In this document: positions 1 through 8,804 of the stretch, one piece after another | How the letters are laid out: every line of letters begins with the position of its first letter | Position numbering within the stretch: the stretch's first letter is position 1 | NCBI RefSeq assembly: GCF_003584125.1 | Contig: NZ_QXFL01000002.1 | Span: 434,001-498,000 of the forward strand | Length of the DNA stretch: 64,000 nt | Direction: 5' to 3' | Origin: Aurantiacibacter zhengii | GTDB taxonomy: Bacteria; Pseudomonadota; Alphaproteobacteria; Sphingomonadales; Sphingomonadaceae | The notes under the pieces: generated by a model | Database searches by the model: none | Seen by the model: only the letters and a program-made list of their open reading frames with translations | What the model was told of the DNA's origin: nothing | Translations under genes and position numbers: made by a program

Positions 1-1161
1 GTGGCGGCGGGCCGCCTTTCCAGCATGGTGCTGTGGGGTCCGCCCGGAACGGGCAAGACCAGCATTGCTCGCCTCCTCGCTGCGGAAGTCGGGATGCGGT
101 ACGAGGCGGTGAGCGCTGTGTTCAGCGGCGTCGCGGACCTTAAAAAGGCCTTTGTCGCCGCCGAACAGGCGCAGAAGGCCGGCCAGCGCACGCTGCTGTT
201 CGTGGACGAGATCCACCGCTTCAACCGGGCGCAGCAGGATGGCTTCCTGCCATTCGTGGAACGCGGACTGGTGACGCTGGTAGGCGCGACGACGGAGAAC
301 CCCAGCTTCGAACTCAATGCCGCGCTGCTGAGCCGGGCACAGGTGCTGATCCTGCATCGGCTGGATGCCGAAGCTCTGGGCAAGCTGCTCGACCGGGCCG
401 AAGAGCTGGAAGGTCCGCTGCCCGTAACGCCTGCGGCCAGGGACGCGCTTGTCGCATCAGCCGATGGCGATGGCCGCTTCCTGCTCAACCAGGCCGAAAC
501 GCTCTACGCCGCGAAGATCGACGCGCCGCTCGATCCCGCCGCGCTGGGTCAGTTCCTGCAACGCCGTGTTGCCGTTTACGACAAGGACCGTGAGGGTCAC
601 TACAACCTCATCTCCGCGCTTCACAAGGCCGTTCGCGGGTCCGATCCGCAGGCCGCGCTCTATTACATGGCGCGCATGCTGGTGGCAGGCGAGGAACCGC
701 TGTTCGTGGCCCGGCGACTGATCCGCATGGCGGTGGAGGATATCGGCCTCGCCGATCCGCAGGCTTTGACGCAGTGCATGGCGGCGAAAGACGCCTACCA
801 GTTCCTGGGCAGCCCCGAAGGCGAGCTCGCCCTTGTCCAGGCGTGCCTGTACGTCGCCGCCGCCCCCAAATCGAACGCTGTCTACAAAGCCCAGAAAGCC
901 GCCTTCAGAAGCGCGAAGGAAACCGGCAGCCTGATGCCGCCCATGAACATCGTCAACGCGCCGACAAAGCTGATGAAGGATGTCGGCTACGGCAAGGGCT
1001 ACACCTACGATCACAATGCCGAAGATGGTTTCTCCGGCGACAATTACTGGCCCTCCGAAATGGAGCCGCAGTCCTATTACGAACCGGTCGAACGTGGTTT
1101 CGAGCGCGAGATCGCCAAGCGTCTCGACTACTGGAACAAGCTGCGGACCGAGCGGGGGTGA
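1..1161 (+). CDS. rarA: Replication-associated recombination protein A (RarA/MgsA AAA+ ATPase), 5' partial
   Basis: Clamp-loader-like AAA+ ATPase that acts at stalled replication forks. The visible 386 residues carry Walker A GPPGTGKT (residues 13-20 of the visible part), Walker B LLFVDEIHRF (65-74) and the sensor-like GATTENPSF (95-103). The C-terminal half has the RarA/WRNIP1 tetramerisation region, including the YNLISALHKAVRGSDPQAAL stretch. Family members are about 430-440 residues, so roughly 45 N-terminal residues lie left of the window. The GTG at base 1 is therefore probably internal, not the start. The stop codon overlaps the next gene's GTG start by 4 nt, so the two are probably co-transcribed. 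Confidence 0.95.
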   Translation: MAAGRLSSMVLWGPPGTGKTSIARLLAAEVGMRYEAVSAVFSGVADLKKAFVAAEQAQKAGQRTLLFVDEIHRFNRAQQDGFLPFVERGLVTLVGATTENPSFELNAALLSRAQVLILHRLDAEALGKLLDRAEELEGPLPVTPAARDALVASADGDGRFLLNQAETLYAAKIDAPLDPAALGQFLQRRVAVYDKDREGHYNLISALHKAVRGSDPQAALYYMARMLVAGEEPLFVARRLIRMAVEDIGLADPQALTQCMAAKDAYQFLGSPEGELALVQACLYVAAAPKSNAVYKAQKAAFRSAKETGSLMPPMNIVNAPTKLMKDVGYGKGYTYDHNAEDGFSGDNYWPSEMEPQSYYEPVERGFEREIAKRLDYWNKLRTERG

Positions 1162-2024
1162 GCCGCTTCACGCATTTCGTCGCTATCGATTGGTCGGGGG
1201 CCGTGGGCGCACGGCACAAGGCCATCGCCATGGCCGTGGCGGATGCGTCGGGCGGTCCCCCGATGCTGGTGACGCGCGAGAAGGGTTGGAGCCGCGAGGA
1301 GGTTCTCCATGTCCTGCGCGATGACCTGCCGCAAGATACGCTGGTGGGCCTCGATCTGGGCATATCGCTGCCGTTTGTCGACGAAGGTGCCTTCTTTCCG
1401 GGTTGGGAGGGGAGCCCGCCCGATGCCCGCTCGCTTTGGGACCTGGTCGAACGGATAAGCGGCGAGGACGAGCACCTTTCCGTCTCCAGCTTCGTCGATC
1501 ATCCCCGGATCAGCCGCCACTTCCGTCGTCACGGCGGGCGCGAGGGGGACCTCTTCGGCGGTGGCCGGGGGCGCTTTCGCGTCACTGAGATCGCGCAGGC
1601 GCAGCAGGGCTGCAAACCCTATTCCAACTTTAATCTCGTGGGCGCGGCGCAGGTCGGCAAGTCGAGCCTTACCGGAATGCGGATGCTTCACGCCCTGCAG
1701 GGCGAGGTACCTGTCTGGCCGATAGACCCGCTTCCCGCCACCGGCCCCGTCATCGTGGAAATCTACACGACGCTGGCCGCCATTGCCGGCGGTCGCACCG
1801 CGGGGCGCGCCAAGATGCGCAGCTACGAGGAACTGAACATGGCCCTGCGCAATCTCGGCAGCGAACCTGTCGGCGGCACTGGTCCGATCGATGATCATAG
1901 CAGCGACGCGCTGGTCACTGCAGCGTGGCTGCGCACTGTGGCGCATGACCCGGCCCTGTGGTCGCCAGAAGCGATGACGGGCGAGATCGCAAGAACCGAG
2001 GGCTGGACTTTCGGCGTACCCTGA
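1158..2024 (+). CDS. DUF429-type conserved protein
   Basis: A 288-residue protein beginning at a GTG inside the end of rarA (GTGA overlap). It opens with FVAIDWSGAVG, a short beta strand with an Asp that resembles the start of the DUF429/RNase H-like families. It later has HSSDALVTAAWLRT, an Asp-containing helix typical of the same group. No transmembrane segment or signal peptide is seen. The role is unknown; coupling to rarA may suggest nucleic acid handling, but this is inference. It ends 12 nt from the convergent TM2 gene. Family assignment is from recognition of the sequence only. Confidence 0.7.
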   Translation: MSRFTHFVAIDWSGAVGARHKAIAMAVADASGGPPMLVTREKGWSREEVLHVLRDDLPQDTLVGLDLGISLPFVDEGAFFPGWEGSPPDARSLWDLVERISGEDEHLSVSSFVDHPRISRHFRRHGGREGDLFGGGRGRFRVTEIAQAQQGCKPYSNFNLVGAAQVGKSSLTGMRMLHALQGEVPVWPIDPLPATGPVIVEIYTTLAAIAGGRTAGRAKMRSYEELNMALRNLGSEPVGGTGPIDDHSSDALVTAAWLRTVAHDPALWSPEAMTGEIARTEGWTFGVP

Positions 2025-2036
2025 TAGGCAACGCTA

Positions 2037-2405
2037 TCAGCGGCGGCGCATCTCGCGAATTTCCTCGACCCGGGGGTCGAACGACCGGGAGGGCTGCGGT
2101 GCTGGTGCAGCAAGGCGCGCCTCGCTTTCCGGTTCGCGAAAGCCGCCAAGTTCGCGGATCGTCTTCATGTTCTCGTCGCGCACCATCCCCGGAATCTGGA
2201 AGGCATCGATCAGCCACCAGAATGCCAGCGGTATGATGCCCACGACCGAAAGGCACATCAGCAATTGGGCGATGCCGCTGCCGGTACGTCCCAGGTAGAA
2301 ACGATGGGCGCCAAGAAAGCCGAGACAGAACCACAGCAGGTAGCTGGCGCCGGTCGACTTGCGATGCGCCTCGAAAATCAGTTGCTGCTGCGTACGGGAA
2401 TCCAT
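2037..2405 (-). CDS. TM2 domain-containing membrane protein
   Basis: A small membrane protein of 122 residues. After a 20-residue cytoplasmic N-terminus it has two hydrophobic helices (about 20-35 and 44-66) with the TM2 family signature: GAHRFYLGR between the helices and WWLIDAF at the end of the second. A charged tail with several Arg-Glu pairs follows. The ATG at 2405 is chosen because a GGAG lies just upstream and because the TM2 domain begins soon after; an upstream in-frame ATG would add 40 residues unlike the family. Function of TM2 proteins in bacteria is not settled. It converges with the DUF429 gene. Confidence 0.8.
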   Translation of the reverse strand: MDSRTQQQLIFEAHRKSTGASYLLWFCLGFLGAHRFYLGRTGSGIAQLLMCLSVVGIIPLAFWWLIDAFQIPGMVRDENMKTIRELGGFREPESEARLAAPAPQPSRSFDPRVEEIREMRRR

Positions 2406-2532
2406 TCGCTGCTCCAGTTTGCGTCCCGCCTCAATAGAAGCACAATCGCTCTCCGGTTTCAAACGACACCTTCGCGCGCCCACTTGCCTTCCGAACCGCT
2501 TTGGACCAAAGGGGCGACCGCCCACGTGGTGA

Positions 2533-2608
2533 GCCGGTTTAGCTCAGTTGGTAGAGCAGTTGATTTGTAATCATCAGGCCAGGGGTTCGAATCCTCTAAC
2601 CGGCACCA
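2533..2608 (+). tRNA. tRNA-Thr (anticodon TGT)
   Basis: A complete cloverleaf of 76 nt including the encoded CCA. The 7-bp acceptor stem pairs GCCGGTT with AACCGGC. The D arm contains AGCTCAGTTGGTAGAGC and the T arm contains GGTTCGAATCC. The anticodon TGT lies at 2566-2568 in the loop TTTGTAA. It reads ACA threonine codons. No integrase or duplicated 3' end is visible near it. Confidence 0.96.
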
Positions 2609-2674
2609 TCTGGCCCTCTCGATCGCACGCTGGCCGCTTCATCCCCGCCCGACGGACGGCGAAGCTGCATGCCC

Positions 2675-3979
2675 TCAGCGCCCGACGGCGGTATATGCGA
2701 ACCCGTGGCGTTCGACGTCCTCGCGGGTGTAGAGGTTCCTGAGGTCCACCAGCACCGGTTGCTTGAGGAGGCCTTTCACCCGCTCGAGGTCGAGCGCGCG
2801 GAACGCGTCCCACTCGGTCACGATCACCGCTGCATCGGCACCGTCCATGGCCTCGTAGGGGCCATCGCAGTAGGTGACCTTGTCGATCACCTTCCTCGCC
2901 TGCTCCATCCCCTCGGGATCGTAGGCCTTCACGTTGATGCCTGCGTCCTGCAGCGCCTGCACGACGCTGATCGCAGGGCTGTCGCGCATGTCGTCGGTGT
3001 TGGCCTTGAACGTCAGGCCCAGCACCGCCACCGTCTTGCCGTGCTGGTCGCCCCCGCCCAGCGCGTGGATGACCTTGCGCCCCATCGAGCGCTTGCGCTG
3101 GTCGTTGCTGGCCACCACGCTCTCCACGATCCGCAGCGGGCTTTCGTAGTCCTGCCCGGTCTTCAGCAGTGCCAGCGTATCCTTGGGAAAGCAGCTGCCG
3201 CCATAGCCCGGACCCGGCATCAGGAAGCGGTTGCCGATGCGGCTGTCGAGACCGATGCCCTTCGCCACGTCGGCGACATCCGCGCCCACCTTCTCGCACA
3301 GGTCGGCGATCTCGTTGATGAAGCCGATCTTGGTCGCAAGGAAGGCGTTGCCGGCATACTTGGTGAGTTCGGCAGCGCGCCTGCTCATCACCACCAGCGG
3401 GCTCTCGTTGCGGGTGAGCGGACGGTAGATCTCCGCCAGCACCTTTTCCGCGTGCTCGTCGTTCACCCCGATCACCACCCGGTCGGGCCGCTTGAAGTCG
3501 TCGATCGCCGCCCCCTCGCGCAGGAACTCGGGATTGCTGGCAATCGAGAACTGCAGGTCAGGCGCGGTCTCGCGGATGATCCGCTCCACCTCGTCGCCCG
3601 TGCCCACCGGCACCGTCGACTTGTCGACCACCACCACGCCTTTGGGCAGCAGCGGGGCCATCTCCTCTGCCGCGGCATAGACGTACGACAGGTCCGCATG
3701 GCCATCGCCCCGGCGGCTGGGCGTGCCCACCGCGATGAACACCGCGTCCGTACCCGGCAGCGCCTCGGCCAGGTCCAGCGTGAAGGCCAGTCGCCCGGCC
3801 TCGACGTTGCGCGCCACCAGCTCGTCCAGACCCGGCTCGAAAATGGGGATCTCGCCCGCCAGCAGCGCGTCGATCTTCGACTGGTCCTTGTCCACGCACA
3901 CGACCTCGTGACCGAAGTCTGCAAAACAGGCGCCAGATACCAGGCCAACATAGCCAGTGCCGATCATCACGATACGCAT
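2675..3979 (-). CDS. ugd: UDP-glucose 6-dehydrogenase
   Basis: Oxidises UDP-glucose to UDP-glucuronate with two NAD+, supplying precursor for surface polysaccharide. The 434 residues match family length. The N-terminal Rossmann motif GTGYVG is at residues 7-12. The active-site segments NPEFLREG (149-156), ELTKYAGN (204-211) and GGSCFPKDT (260-268) are all present; Cys263 is the expected nucleophile and Lys207 the conserved lysine. The C-terminal domain holds GLTFKANTDDMRDSPA. The gene stands alone between tRNA-Thr and queF, and its leader carries three tandem hairpins (4005-4048). Its Shine-Dalgarno sequence is weak. Confidence 0.97.
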   Translation of the reverse strand: MRIVMIGTGYVGLVSGACFADFGHEVVCVDKDQSKIDALLAGEIPIFEPGLDELVARNVEAGRLAFTLDLAEALPGTDAVFIAVGTPSRRGDGHADLSYVYAAAEEMAPLLPKGVVVVDKSTVPVGTGDEVERIIRETAPDLQFSIASNPEFLREGAAIDDFKRPDRVVIGVNDEHAEKVLAEIYRPLTRNESPLVVMSRRAAELTKYAGNAFLATKIGFINEIADLCEKVGADVADVAKGIGLDSRIGNRFLMPGPGYGGSCFPKDTLALLKTGQDYESPLRIVESVVASNDQRKRSMGRKVIHALGGGDQHGKTVAVLGLTFKANTDDMRDSPAISVVQALQDAGINVKAYDPEGMEQARKVIDKVTYCDGPYEAMDGADAAVIVTEWDAFRALDLERVKGLLKQPVLVDLRNLYTREDVERHGFAYTAVGR

Positions 3980-4004
3980 AGGAAACCGTCTTTCAAATTC
4001 TTGG

Positions 4005-4048
4005 CGGACCTGCAGGTCCGGATGCCTTCATCCCGGCAAAAAATGCCG
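4005..4048 (-). promoter_or_regulatory. Three tandem short hairpins between queF and ugd
   Basis: On the minus strand the DNA downstream of queF and upstream of ugd folds as three adjacent perfect inverted repeats. They are CGGCA/TGCCG (4034-4048), GGATG/CATCC (4020-4033) and the fully palindromic CGGACCTGCAGGTCCG (4005-4020). None is followed by a clear T-run, so they are not an ordinary intrinsic terminator. They end 25 nt before the ugd start. They could be an operator, an mRNA-stabilising structure or part of a leader; the role is not known. Confidence 0.5.
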
Positions 4049-4055
4049 ATAGTCC

Positions 4056-4523
4056 TCAACCGCGACCGCGATAGGAGGGGACGCCCTGCTCTGGCAACCA
4101 CAGTCCCTCCGGCGGCTTGCCGCTTTGCCAGAACACGTCGATGGGAATGCCGCCGCGCGGATACCAGTACCCCCCGATACGGAGCCACTGCGGCTCCATC
4201 TCGGCAAACAGGCGCTGGCCGATGCCGACGGTGACATCCTCATGGAAGCCGTCGTGATTGCGGAACGCGCCAAGGAACAGCTTCAGGCTCTTGCTCTCGA
4301 CGATCGTCTTGCCCGGCGCATAGTCGATGACGAGATGCGCAAAATCGGGCTGGCCCGTCACCGGGCACAGGCTGGTAAATTCCGGCGCGGCGAAACGCAC
4401 CAGATACAGCGCCCCCTCGCGCGGATTGGAGACATAATCGAGGACCGCCTCTTCCGGAGAGGCAGGGAGAGCACTGGTCTGGCCAAGGTGCAGCGGAGAG
4501 ACTGGCTTGTCTGTATCACTCAT
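4056..4523 (-). CDS. queF: NADPH-dependent 7-cyano-7-deazaguanine reductase (short QueF)
   Basis: Reduces preQ0 to preQ1 in queuosine synthesis. The protein has 155 residues, the size of the unimodular QueF type. The catalytic Cys53 is in [13 protein letters not shown] with Asp60 as the partner acid. The substrate motif ESKSLKLF is at 76-83, and the NADPH/substrate pair FHED follows at 93-96. The start at 4523 is supported by family length. It is divergent from the sulfurtransferase gene at 4608. No preQ1 riboswitch was recognised in the 84-nt gap between them. Confidence 0.95.
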   Translation of the reverse strand: MSDTDKPVSPLHLGQTSALPASPEEAVLDYVSNPREGALYLVRFAAPEFTSLCPVTGQPDFAHLVIDYAPGKTIVESKSLKLFLGAFRNHDGFHEDVTVGIGQRLFAEMEPQWLRIGGYWYPRGGIPIDVFWQSGKPPEGLWLPEQGVPSYRGRG

Positions 4524-4607
4524 GCGCGCACCTGTTACGCGGCTTTGCGCGCGGTGCAAGCACCTGCGGCATTTACGAAGCTGCCGCCAGCGGTTACGCC
4601 CCTGCCC

Positions 4608-5450
4608 ATGGATACGCTTGTGACGACAGACTGGCTGGCAGATCGGCTGGGCGCCCGCGATCTGGTGATGCTCGATGCGTCGCTGCACCTGCCTGCTGCG
4701 GGGCGCGATGCTGCGGCAGAATTTGCCGAGGCCCATATTCCCGGGGCGCGCTTCCTCGATCTGAAAACGCTGATCGATAGCGATAGCGAAGTACCCTCCG
4801 CATGCCCTACGCGCTTCCAGCTCGATGCCCGGCTGGGCGAGCTTGGCGTAAGGCCAACCGACCGCATCGTGCTCTACGACAACAGCGCGATGCGCACTGC
4901 CGCGCGTGCCTGGTTCGTGCTGCGCCTTCATGGCGTGGATGCAGCCGTGCTCGACGGCGGTTTCGGTAAATGGCTGGCGGAGGGTAGGCCGACCGACAGC
5001 GGCCCCACATCGGTAGAGCGGAGCCAGTTTTCGTCCGCTGGCACGGCGGGCTCCATTCGCACGAAGGCAGACATGCTCACCAATTGTCAGACCCGCGCCG
5101 AACAGGTGGTCGACGCGCGTGATGCCGGGCGCTTCACGGGCGAGACGGCCGACACCGTCCACGATCTGCCGGGCGGCCATATCCCCGGCGCGCGTAATCT
5201 GTTCTTCGCTGACCTGCTGGCACAGGACGGTACATTCCTGCCACCCGACCGGCTGGCCAAGGCGTTCACCGATGCCGGTCTCGACCCGGCAGCGCCGCTA
5301 ACGGCGTCCTGCGGCAGCGGGATCACCGCCTCGGTTGTCCTGTTCGCTCACCATCTGATCGGCCATGATCACGGCGCACTTTACGACGGGAGCTGGAGCG
5401 AGTGGGGCGCCGATCCCGCGACACCCAAGGAAACGGGGCCAGCCGCATGA
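4608..5450 (+). CDS. sseA: 3-mercaptopyruvate sulfurtransferase (two rhodanese domains)
   Basis: Transfers sulfur from 3-mercaptopyruvate to a thiophilic acceptor. The 280 residues form two rhodanese domains, the first inactive and the second active. Each has its HIPGARF/HIPGARN marker (43-49 and 191-197). The catalytic loop SCGSGITAS puts the nucleophile at Cys235, and the CGSGxTA form is the mercaptopyruvate type, unlike the CRKGxT loop of thiosulfate enzymes. The stop overlaps the metC start by 4 nt (ATGA), so cysteine and methionine sulfur metabolism are probably coordinated here. Confidence 0.93.
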   Translation: MDTLVTTDWLADRLGARDLVMLDASLHLPAAGRDAAAEFAEAHIPGARFLDLKTLIDSDSEVPSACPTRFQLDARLGELGVRPTDRIVLYDNSAMRTAARAWFVLRLHGVDAAVLDGGFGKWLAEGRPTDSGPTSVERSQFSSAGTAGSIRTKADMLTNCQTRAEQVVDARDAGRFTGETADTVHDLPGGHIPGARNLFFADLLAQDGTFLPPDRLAKAFTDAGLDPAAPLTASCGSGITASVVLFAHHLIGHDHGALYDGSWSEWGADPATPKETGPAA

Positions 5451-6664
5451 GCGACAAGGTGCACAAACCTGCCACGCGGGTGGTGGAAGCAGGGCGGAAA
5501 AAGGCGTGGACGAGCGTGCCCGGCAACAAGGGCGGCGTGGTCAGCCCGCCGGTATGGAGGGCGAGCACCCATCTCTATGAGGATTGCGAGGATCTGGCCG
5601 CGGGTCGTCCCAACGAGGACGGGCATTTCTACTACGGCAGGCGCGGCGGCCCCACGCAATGGGCACTTGCCGATGCGCTGACCGCGCTGGAAACAGGCGC
5701 GGATGGCACCGAACTGTTCCCCAGCGGTGTAGCGGCCATCGCGTGTACCCTTATGGCGGTGCTGCGTCCCGGCGATGAACTGTTGGTAACCGACAACGCC
5801 TATGAACCGACGCGCAGCATCGCGCTGTCCATGCTGCGGCAGTTCGGGATTACGGCAAAGCCGTTCGACCCGCTCGAACCTGACGGCCTTGCCAGCGCCA
5901 TTACCGACACAACCAGGGCGGTAATGCTGGAAAGCCCCGGCAGCCTGACGATGGAAGTGTGCGATATTCCCGCGCTGTGCGACGTTGCGAGAGAGCGCGG
6001 TATCCTGTCGATCATCGACAACACCTGGGCAACTGCGTTGGGATTTGCGGCGCTGCAGCATGGCTGCGACATTTCCGTGATGAGCCTGACCAAGCACGTG
6101 GGCGGCCATTCCGACGTGATGATGGGCAGTGCCAGTGCCGCAAAGCCCGTTATCAATCGCATCAGGCGGCAGGCGCAATTCATGGGGCAGGTCGTTTCGC
6201 CCGACGATGCTGCCCTTGCCCTGCGCGGCCTGCGTTCAATGCAGGTGCGGCTGGAACGATCGACGAAGACCGCACTGGAACTGGCGACCTGGCTCGAAAC
6301 GCGTGCCGAAGTATCCGCCGTTCTGTGCCCGATGCTGCCCGGCGCGCCCGGTCACGATCTGTGGCGGCGGGATTTCAAGGGAGGGTGCGGTCTGTTCAGC
6401 ATCGTGCTGGCCGACGGCTTCGACTCTGCCGCGCGCGCCCGCATGATCGACGCGCTCGATCTGTTCGGCATCGGCTTCAGCTGGGGCGGATTCGAAAGTC
6501 TTGCCATCCCGTTCGATCCCGCCCCCGTTCACACCCTTCGCCCATGGCCGCCGGGAATTGATACCGGCAGCGGGCTTGGCGTGCGGCTGTCCATCGGTCT
6601 AGAAGACGCAGAAGACCTTATCGGCGATCTCGCCCAGGGGCTTGACGCGATGGGAGCGAAATGA
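5447..6664 (+). CDS. metC: Cystathionine beta-lyase (PLP-dependent)
   Basis: Cleaves cystathionine to homocysteine, pyruvate and ammonia in methionine synthesis. It has 405 residues, the length of the Cys/Met metabolism PLP family. The pyridoxal lysine is Lys216 in SLTKHVGGHSD; Asp191 in IIDNTWAT contacts the pyridine nitrogen, and YYGRRGGPTQ (62-71) supplies the phosphate-binding tyrosine. The C-terminal FSWGGFESL segment is typical of beta-lyases. Translation is coupled at both ends: ATGA with the sulfurtransferase upstream and ATGA with the MscS gene downstream. Confidence 0.93.
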   Translation: MSDKVHKPATRVVEAGRKKAWTSVPGNKGGVVSPPVWRASTHLYEDCEDLAAGRPNEDGHFYYGRRGGPTQWALADALTALETGADGTELFPSGVAAIACTLMAVLRPGDELLVTDNAYEPTRSIALSMLRQFGITAKPFDPLEPDGLASAITDTTRAVMLESPGSLTMEVCDIPALCDVARERGILSIIDNTWATALGFAALQHGCDISVMSLTKHVGGHSDVMMGSASAAKPVINRIRRQAQFMGQVVSPDDAALALRGLRSMQVRLERSTKTALELATWLETRAEVSAVLCPMLPGAPGHDLWRRDFKGGCGLFSIVLADGFDSAARARMIDALDLFGIGFSWGGFESLAIPFDPAPVHTLRPWPPGIDTGSGLGVRLSIGLEDAEDLIGDLAQGLDAMGAK

Positions 6665-7914
6665 CCGGAACAGCCACTTTACCGGATTCCGCCACGGCAG
6701 CGCAGGATACTTCCGAGCAGGCGGATACCTCGCAGGCCGTGCCACTGCGCGACGCGGAAACCGGCGAACCGCTGATCAACCCCGAAACCGGCGAACCGTT
6801 GATGGGGATACCGTCGCCCAGCGAGGCGGTGCCGGTCCTCGATCCTGCCACGGGCGAGCCGCTGATCAACCCGGACACCGCGGAGCCATTGCTGGCGATC
6901 CCCGACGTCGTCCCCACGCCGGAGGCCACCCCGGATGTTTCCACCGCTATCCGCACGACCGAAGAGGTACGCGATGCGGTGAGCGAGCGCAGCGAAACGG
7001 TCGGCGGCATTCTGGACGGGCTGGATGCTGCGGCGGTGCAGATCGGCTCGATCCGCTTCTCCATGCTCGATGCATTGCTGGCGATGCTGGTGATCGTGCT
7101 GGTCATTCTTCTCGCCTGGGCGGTGACCCGGCTGATCCGCTTCTCCCTGCGCCGGATCACCCGCCTCGATGGCTCCCAGCGCCTGCTGGCGGAGAAGATC
7201 TCGACCATACTCGTGTGGGCGCTGGCCTTCCTGATCGGTATCGACATGCTCGGCATCGACCTTACGGCACTGGCGGTATTTTCCGGTGCATTCGGCCTTG
7301 CCATCGGTTTCGGCCTGCAAAAGACCTTCGGTAACCTGATTGCCGGTATCATCCTGCTGATGGACAAGTCGATCAAGCCGGGCGACGTGATTTCCGTGGC
7401 CGATGCTGCGGGTAACGAGGGTTTCGGCCAGATCCGCAAGATCGGCATCCGCGCCATTTCCGTGGTTACGCGGGACCAGACCGAATACCTGATTCCGAAC
7501 GAGAACCTGATGATCAACCAGGTGGTGAACTGGTCCTACAGTTCGCGAGAGGTGCGGGTGAAGGCAGCAGTCGGCGTGTCCTACGACAGCGATCTCGATC
7601 TGGTGACGGAGCTTTTGTACAAGGCGGTGGAAGAGACCCCCCGCATCCTCAAGACGCCCAAGCCGCGAGTGAACATCATGGCCTTCGGCAACAGCTCGGT
7701 GGATTTCGAGGTGCGTTTCTGGATTACCGACCCCGAAGGCGGCCTCGCAAACATCCGGTCGGACGTTTACCAGCGAGTCTGGCAACTGTTCCGTGAGAAC
7801 GACGTCGAGATCCCGTTTCCCCAGCGTGATCTTAACTTGCGCGGAAACGAGCAATTCAACCAGTTGGTCGCAGCAATCGGCCAGCGGCTGGAAAACAATT
7901 CCACGAAAGAGTGA
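6661..7914 (+). CDS. MscS-family mechanosensitive channel with a repeat-bearing N-terminal extension
   Basis: A small-conductance channel that should release solutes on hypo-osmotic shock. The 417 residues have helices at about 136-156 and 181-199. The pore helix and MscS signature follow (203-235, FGLAIGFGLQKTFGNLIAG), then the beta domain with PNENLMINQVVNWSYS. The first 130 residues are unusual: there is no signal peptide, but two copies of a 30-residue Pro/Glu-rich repeat (about 26-55 and 56-85) centred on TGEPLINP-TGEPL. That region is predicted to lie outside the inner membrane if the usual topology holds. It overlaps metC by 4 nt. Confidence 0.92.
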   Translation: MTGTATLPDSATAAQDTSEQADTSQAVPLRDAETGEPLINPETGEPLMGIPSPSEAVPVLDPATGEPLINPDTAEPLLAIPDVVPTPEATPDVSTAIRTTEEVRDAVSERSETVGGILDGLDAAAVQIGSIRFSMLDALLAMLVIVLVILLAWAVTRLIRFSLRRITRLDGSQRLLAEKISTILVWALAFLIGIDMLGIDLTALAVFSGAFGLAIGFGLQKTFGNLIAGIILLMDKSIKPGDVISVADAAGNEGFGQIRKIGIRAISVVTRDQTEYLIPNENLMINQVVNWSYSSREVRVKAAVGVSYDSDLDLVTELLYKAVEETPRILKTPKPRVNIMAFGNSSVDFEVRFWITDPEGGLANIRSDVYQRVWQLFRENDVEIPFPQRDLNLRGNEQFNQLVAAIGQRLENNSTKE

Positions 7915-7982
7915 TTCAGTCCGACGAGGCTGTTTCAATCCCCTAATACACCGTGTTACCCCTCGCGCAGAAACGAAGGGTA

Positions 7983-8735
7983 ATGACGCTATATCTGGGT
8001 ATCATCACTGCCTACGGGGCAGTCGCCGTACTGGCGTGGCTGGCGGCACTGCTGTACCCGCGGCTGATCCCGGCCACCGCGCCCACTTTCGTCGACCATC
8101 GCTGGAAAACGGCGGGCCTGTTCGCGCTCGCCACGGCCGGCATGGCTACGCTTTCGTTCATGGCAGGTCGCGGGTTCCTGGTGACAGGAGACAGTGCGGC
8201 AGTGGCCGTGCTGAACCAGATCGTGATCTTCGCCCCGGTGATCGCCTATGCGCTGTATTGCCGTACACCCGCCCTCGTGCTGGTTCCGCGGAAGAATACC
8301 GCGCGTTCGCTGGCGATAGGCCTCGGCATAGCTATTCTAGGCCTCACCGCTTTCTATTCCTCCATCGGCAGGTGGGACGATCTGCCGCTGCTTGGCAGCA
8401 CGGTGCTATCGGGTGAGGCGATTTCCATCGCTGCAAGATCGCTGCTGAGATGCCTGTTCGTCGGCGCGTTCCTGGCGCTGGTGGCTGAAGGCTGGTCGAA
8501 GCGCACGGCGCTGCTGCTGCCAGGGCTGGCGATCGCGCTGCTGCAGTTACCCGCGCTGTTCGAGGACGGCTTCTCTGCGGGATGGCTCGGGTTGCTGGTA
8601 GCCCACGTGGTGCTGGTGGCGGGGTTGCTTTCGGCCATCCTCGCCACCCGCAACATTGTGTGGTTCTGGCCGGTTCTCGCCGTGCTGAACATGATGCAGT
8701 TCTCCGTCATGCAGGACACGGTAGGACCGCGATAA
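7983..8735 (+). CDS. Multi-pass membrane protein of unknown function
   Basis: A 250-residue protein with seven or eight hydrophobic helices and almost no extramembrane sequence. The ATG at 7983 is preferred because AAGGG lies 4 nt upstream; an in-frame GTG at 7953 would add ten residues. The size and helix layout recall CPBP-type intramembrane proteases, and the last helix has VLNMMQF, but the EExxxR motif of active members is absent. It may be a degenerate relative; this is inference. It sits 68 nt after the MscS gene and 69 nt before cobA. Confidence 0.65.
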   Translation: MTLYLGIITAYGAVAVLAWLAALLYPRLIPATAPTFVDHRWKTAGLFALATAGMATLSFMAGRGFLVTGDSAAVAVLNQIVIFAPVIAYALYCRTPALVLVPRKNTARSLAIGLGIAILGLTAFYSSIGRWDDLPLLGSTVLSGEAISIAARSLLRCLFVGAFLALVAEGWSKRTALLLPGLAIALLQLPALFEDGFSAGWLGLLVAHVVLVAGLLSAILATRNIVWFWPVLAVLNMMQFSVMQDTVGPR

Positions 8736-8804
8736 AGCTGACCTAACGCCAGGCCAAAGCTTTCTCACTGGCTGTTCGGTGGTCTCGCGCGCATCTAGCC
8801 TCCC

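Noticed and set aside
2533-2608. tRNA-Thr as an integration site
   Set aside because: No integrase, no repeated 3' end and no foreign gene block follow it; the next genes are ordinary ugd and queF.
2669-4234. A 521-codon plus-strand open frame opposite ugd
   Set aside because: ugd on the minus strand has all its active-site motifs; the plus-strand translation is His/Ala/Arg-rich with no recognisable domain.
4524-4607. A preQ1 riboswitch before queF
   Set aside because: The short gap has no recognisable preQ1 aptamer hairpin with an A-rich tail.
7953-7983. GTG at 7953 as the start of the membrane protein
   Set aside because: The ATG at 7983 has AAGGG directly upstream and yields a cleaner N-terminal helix.
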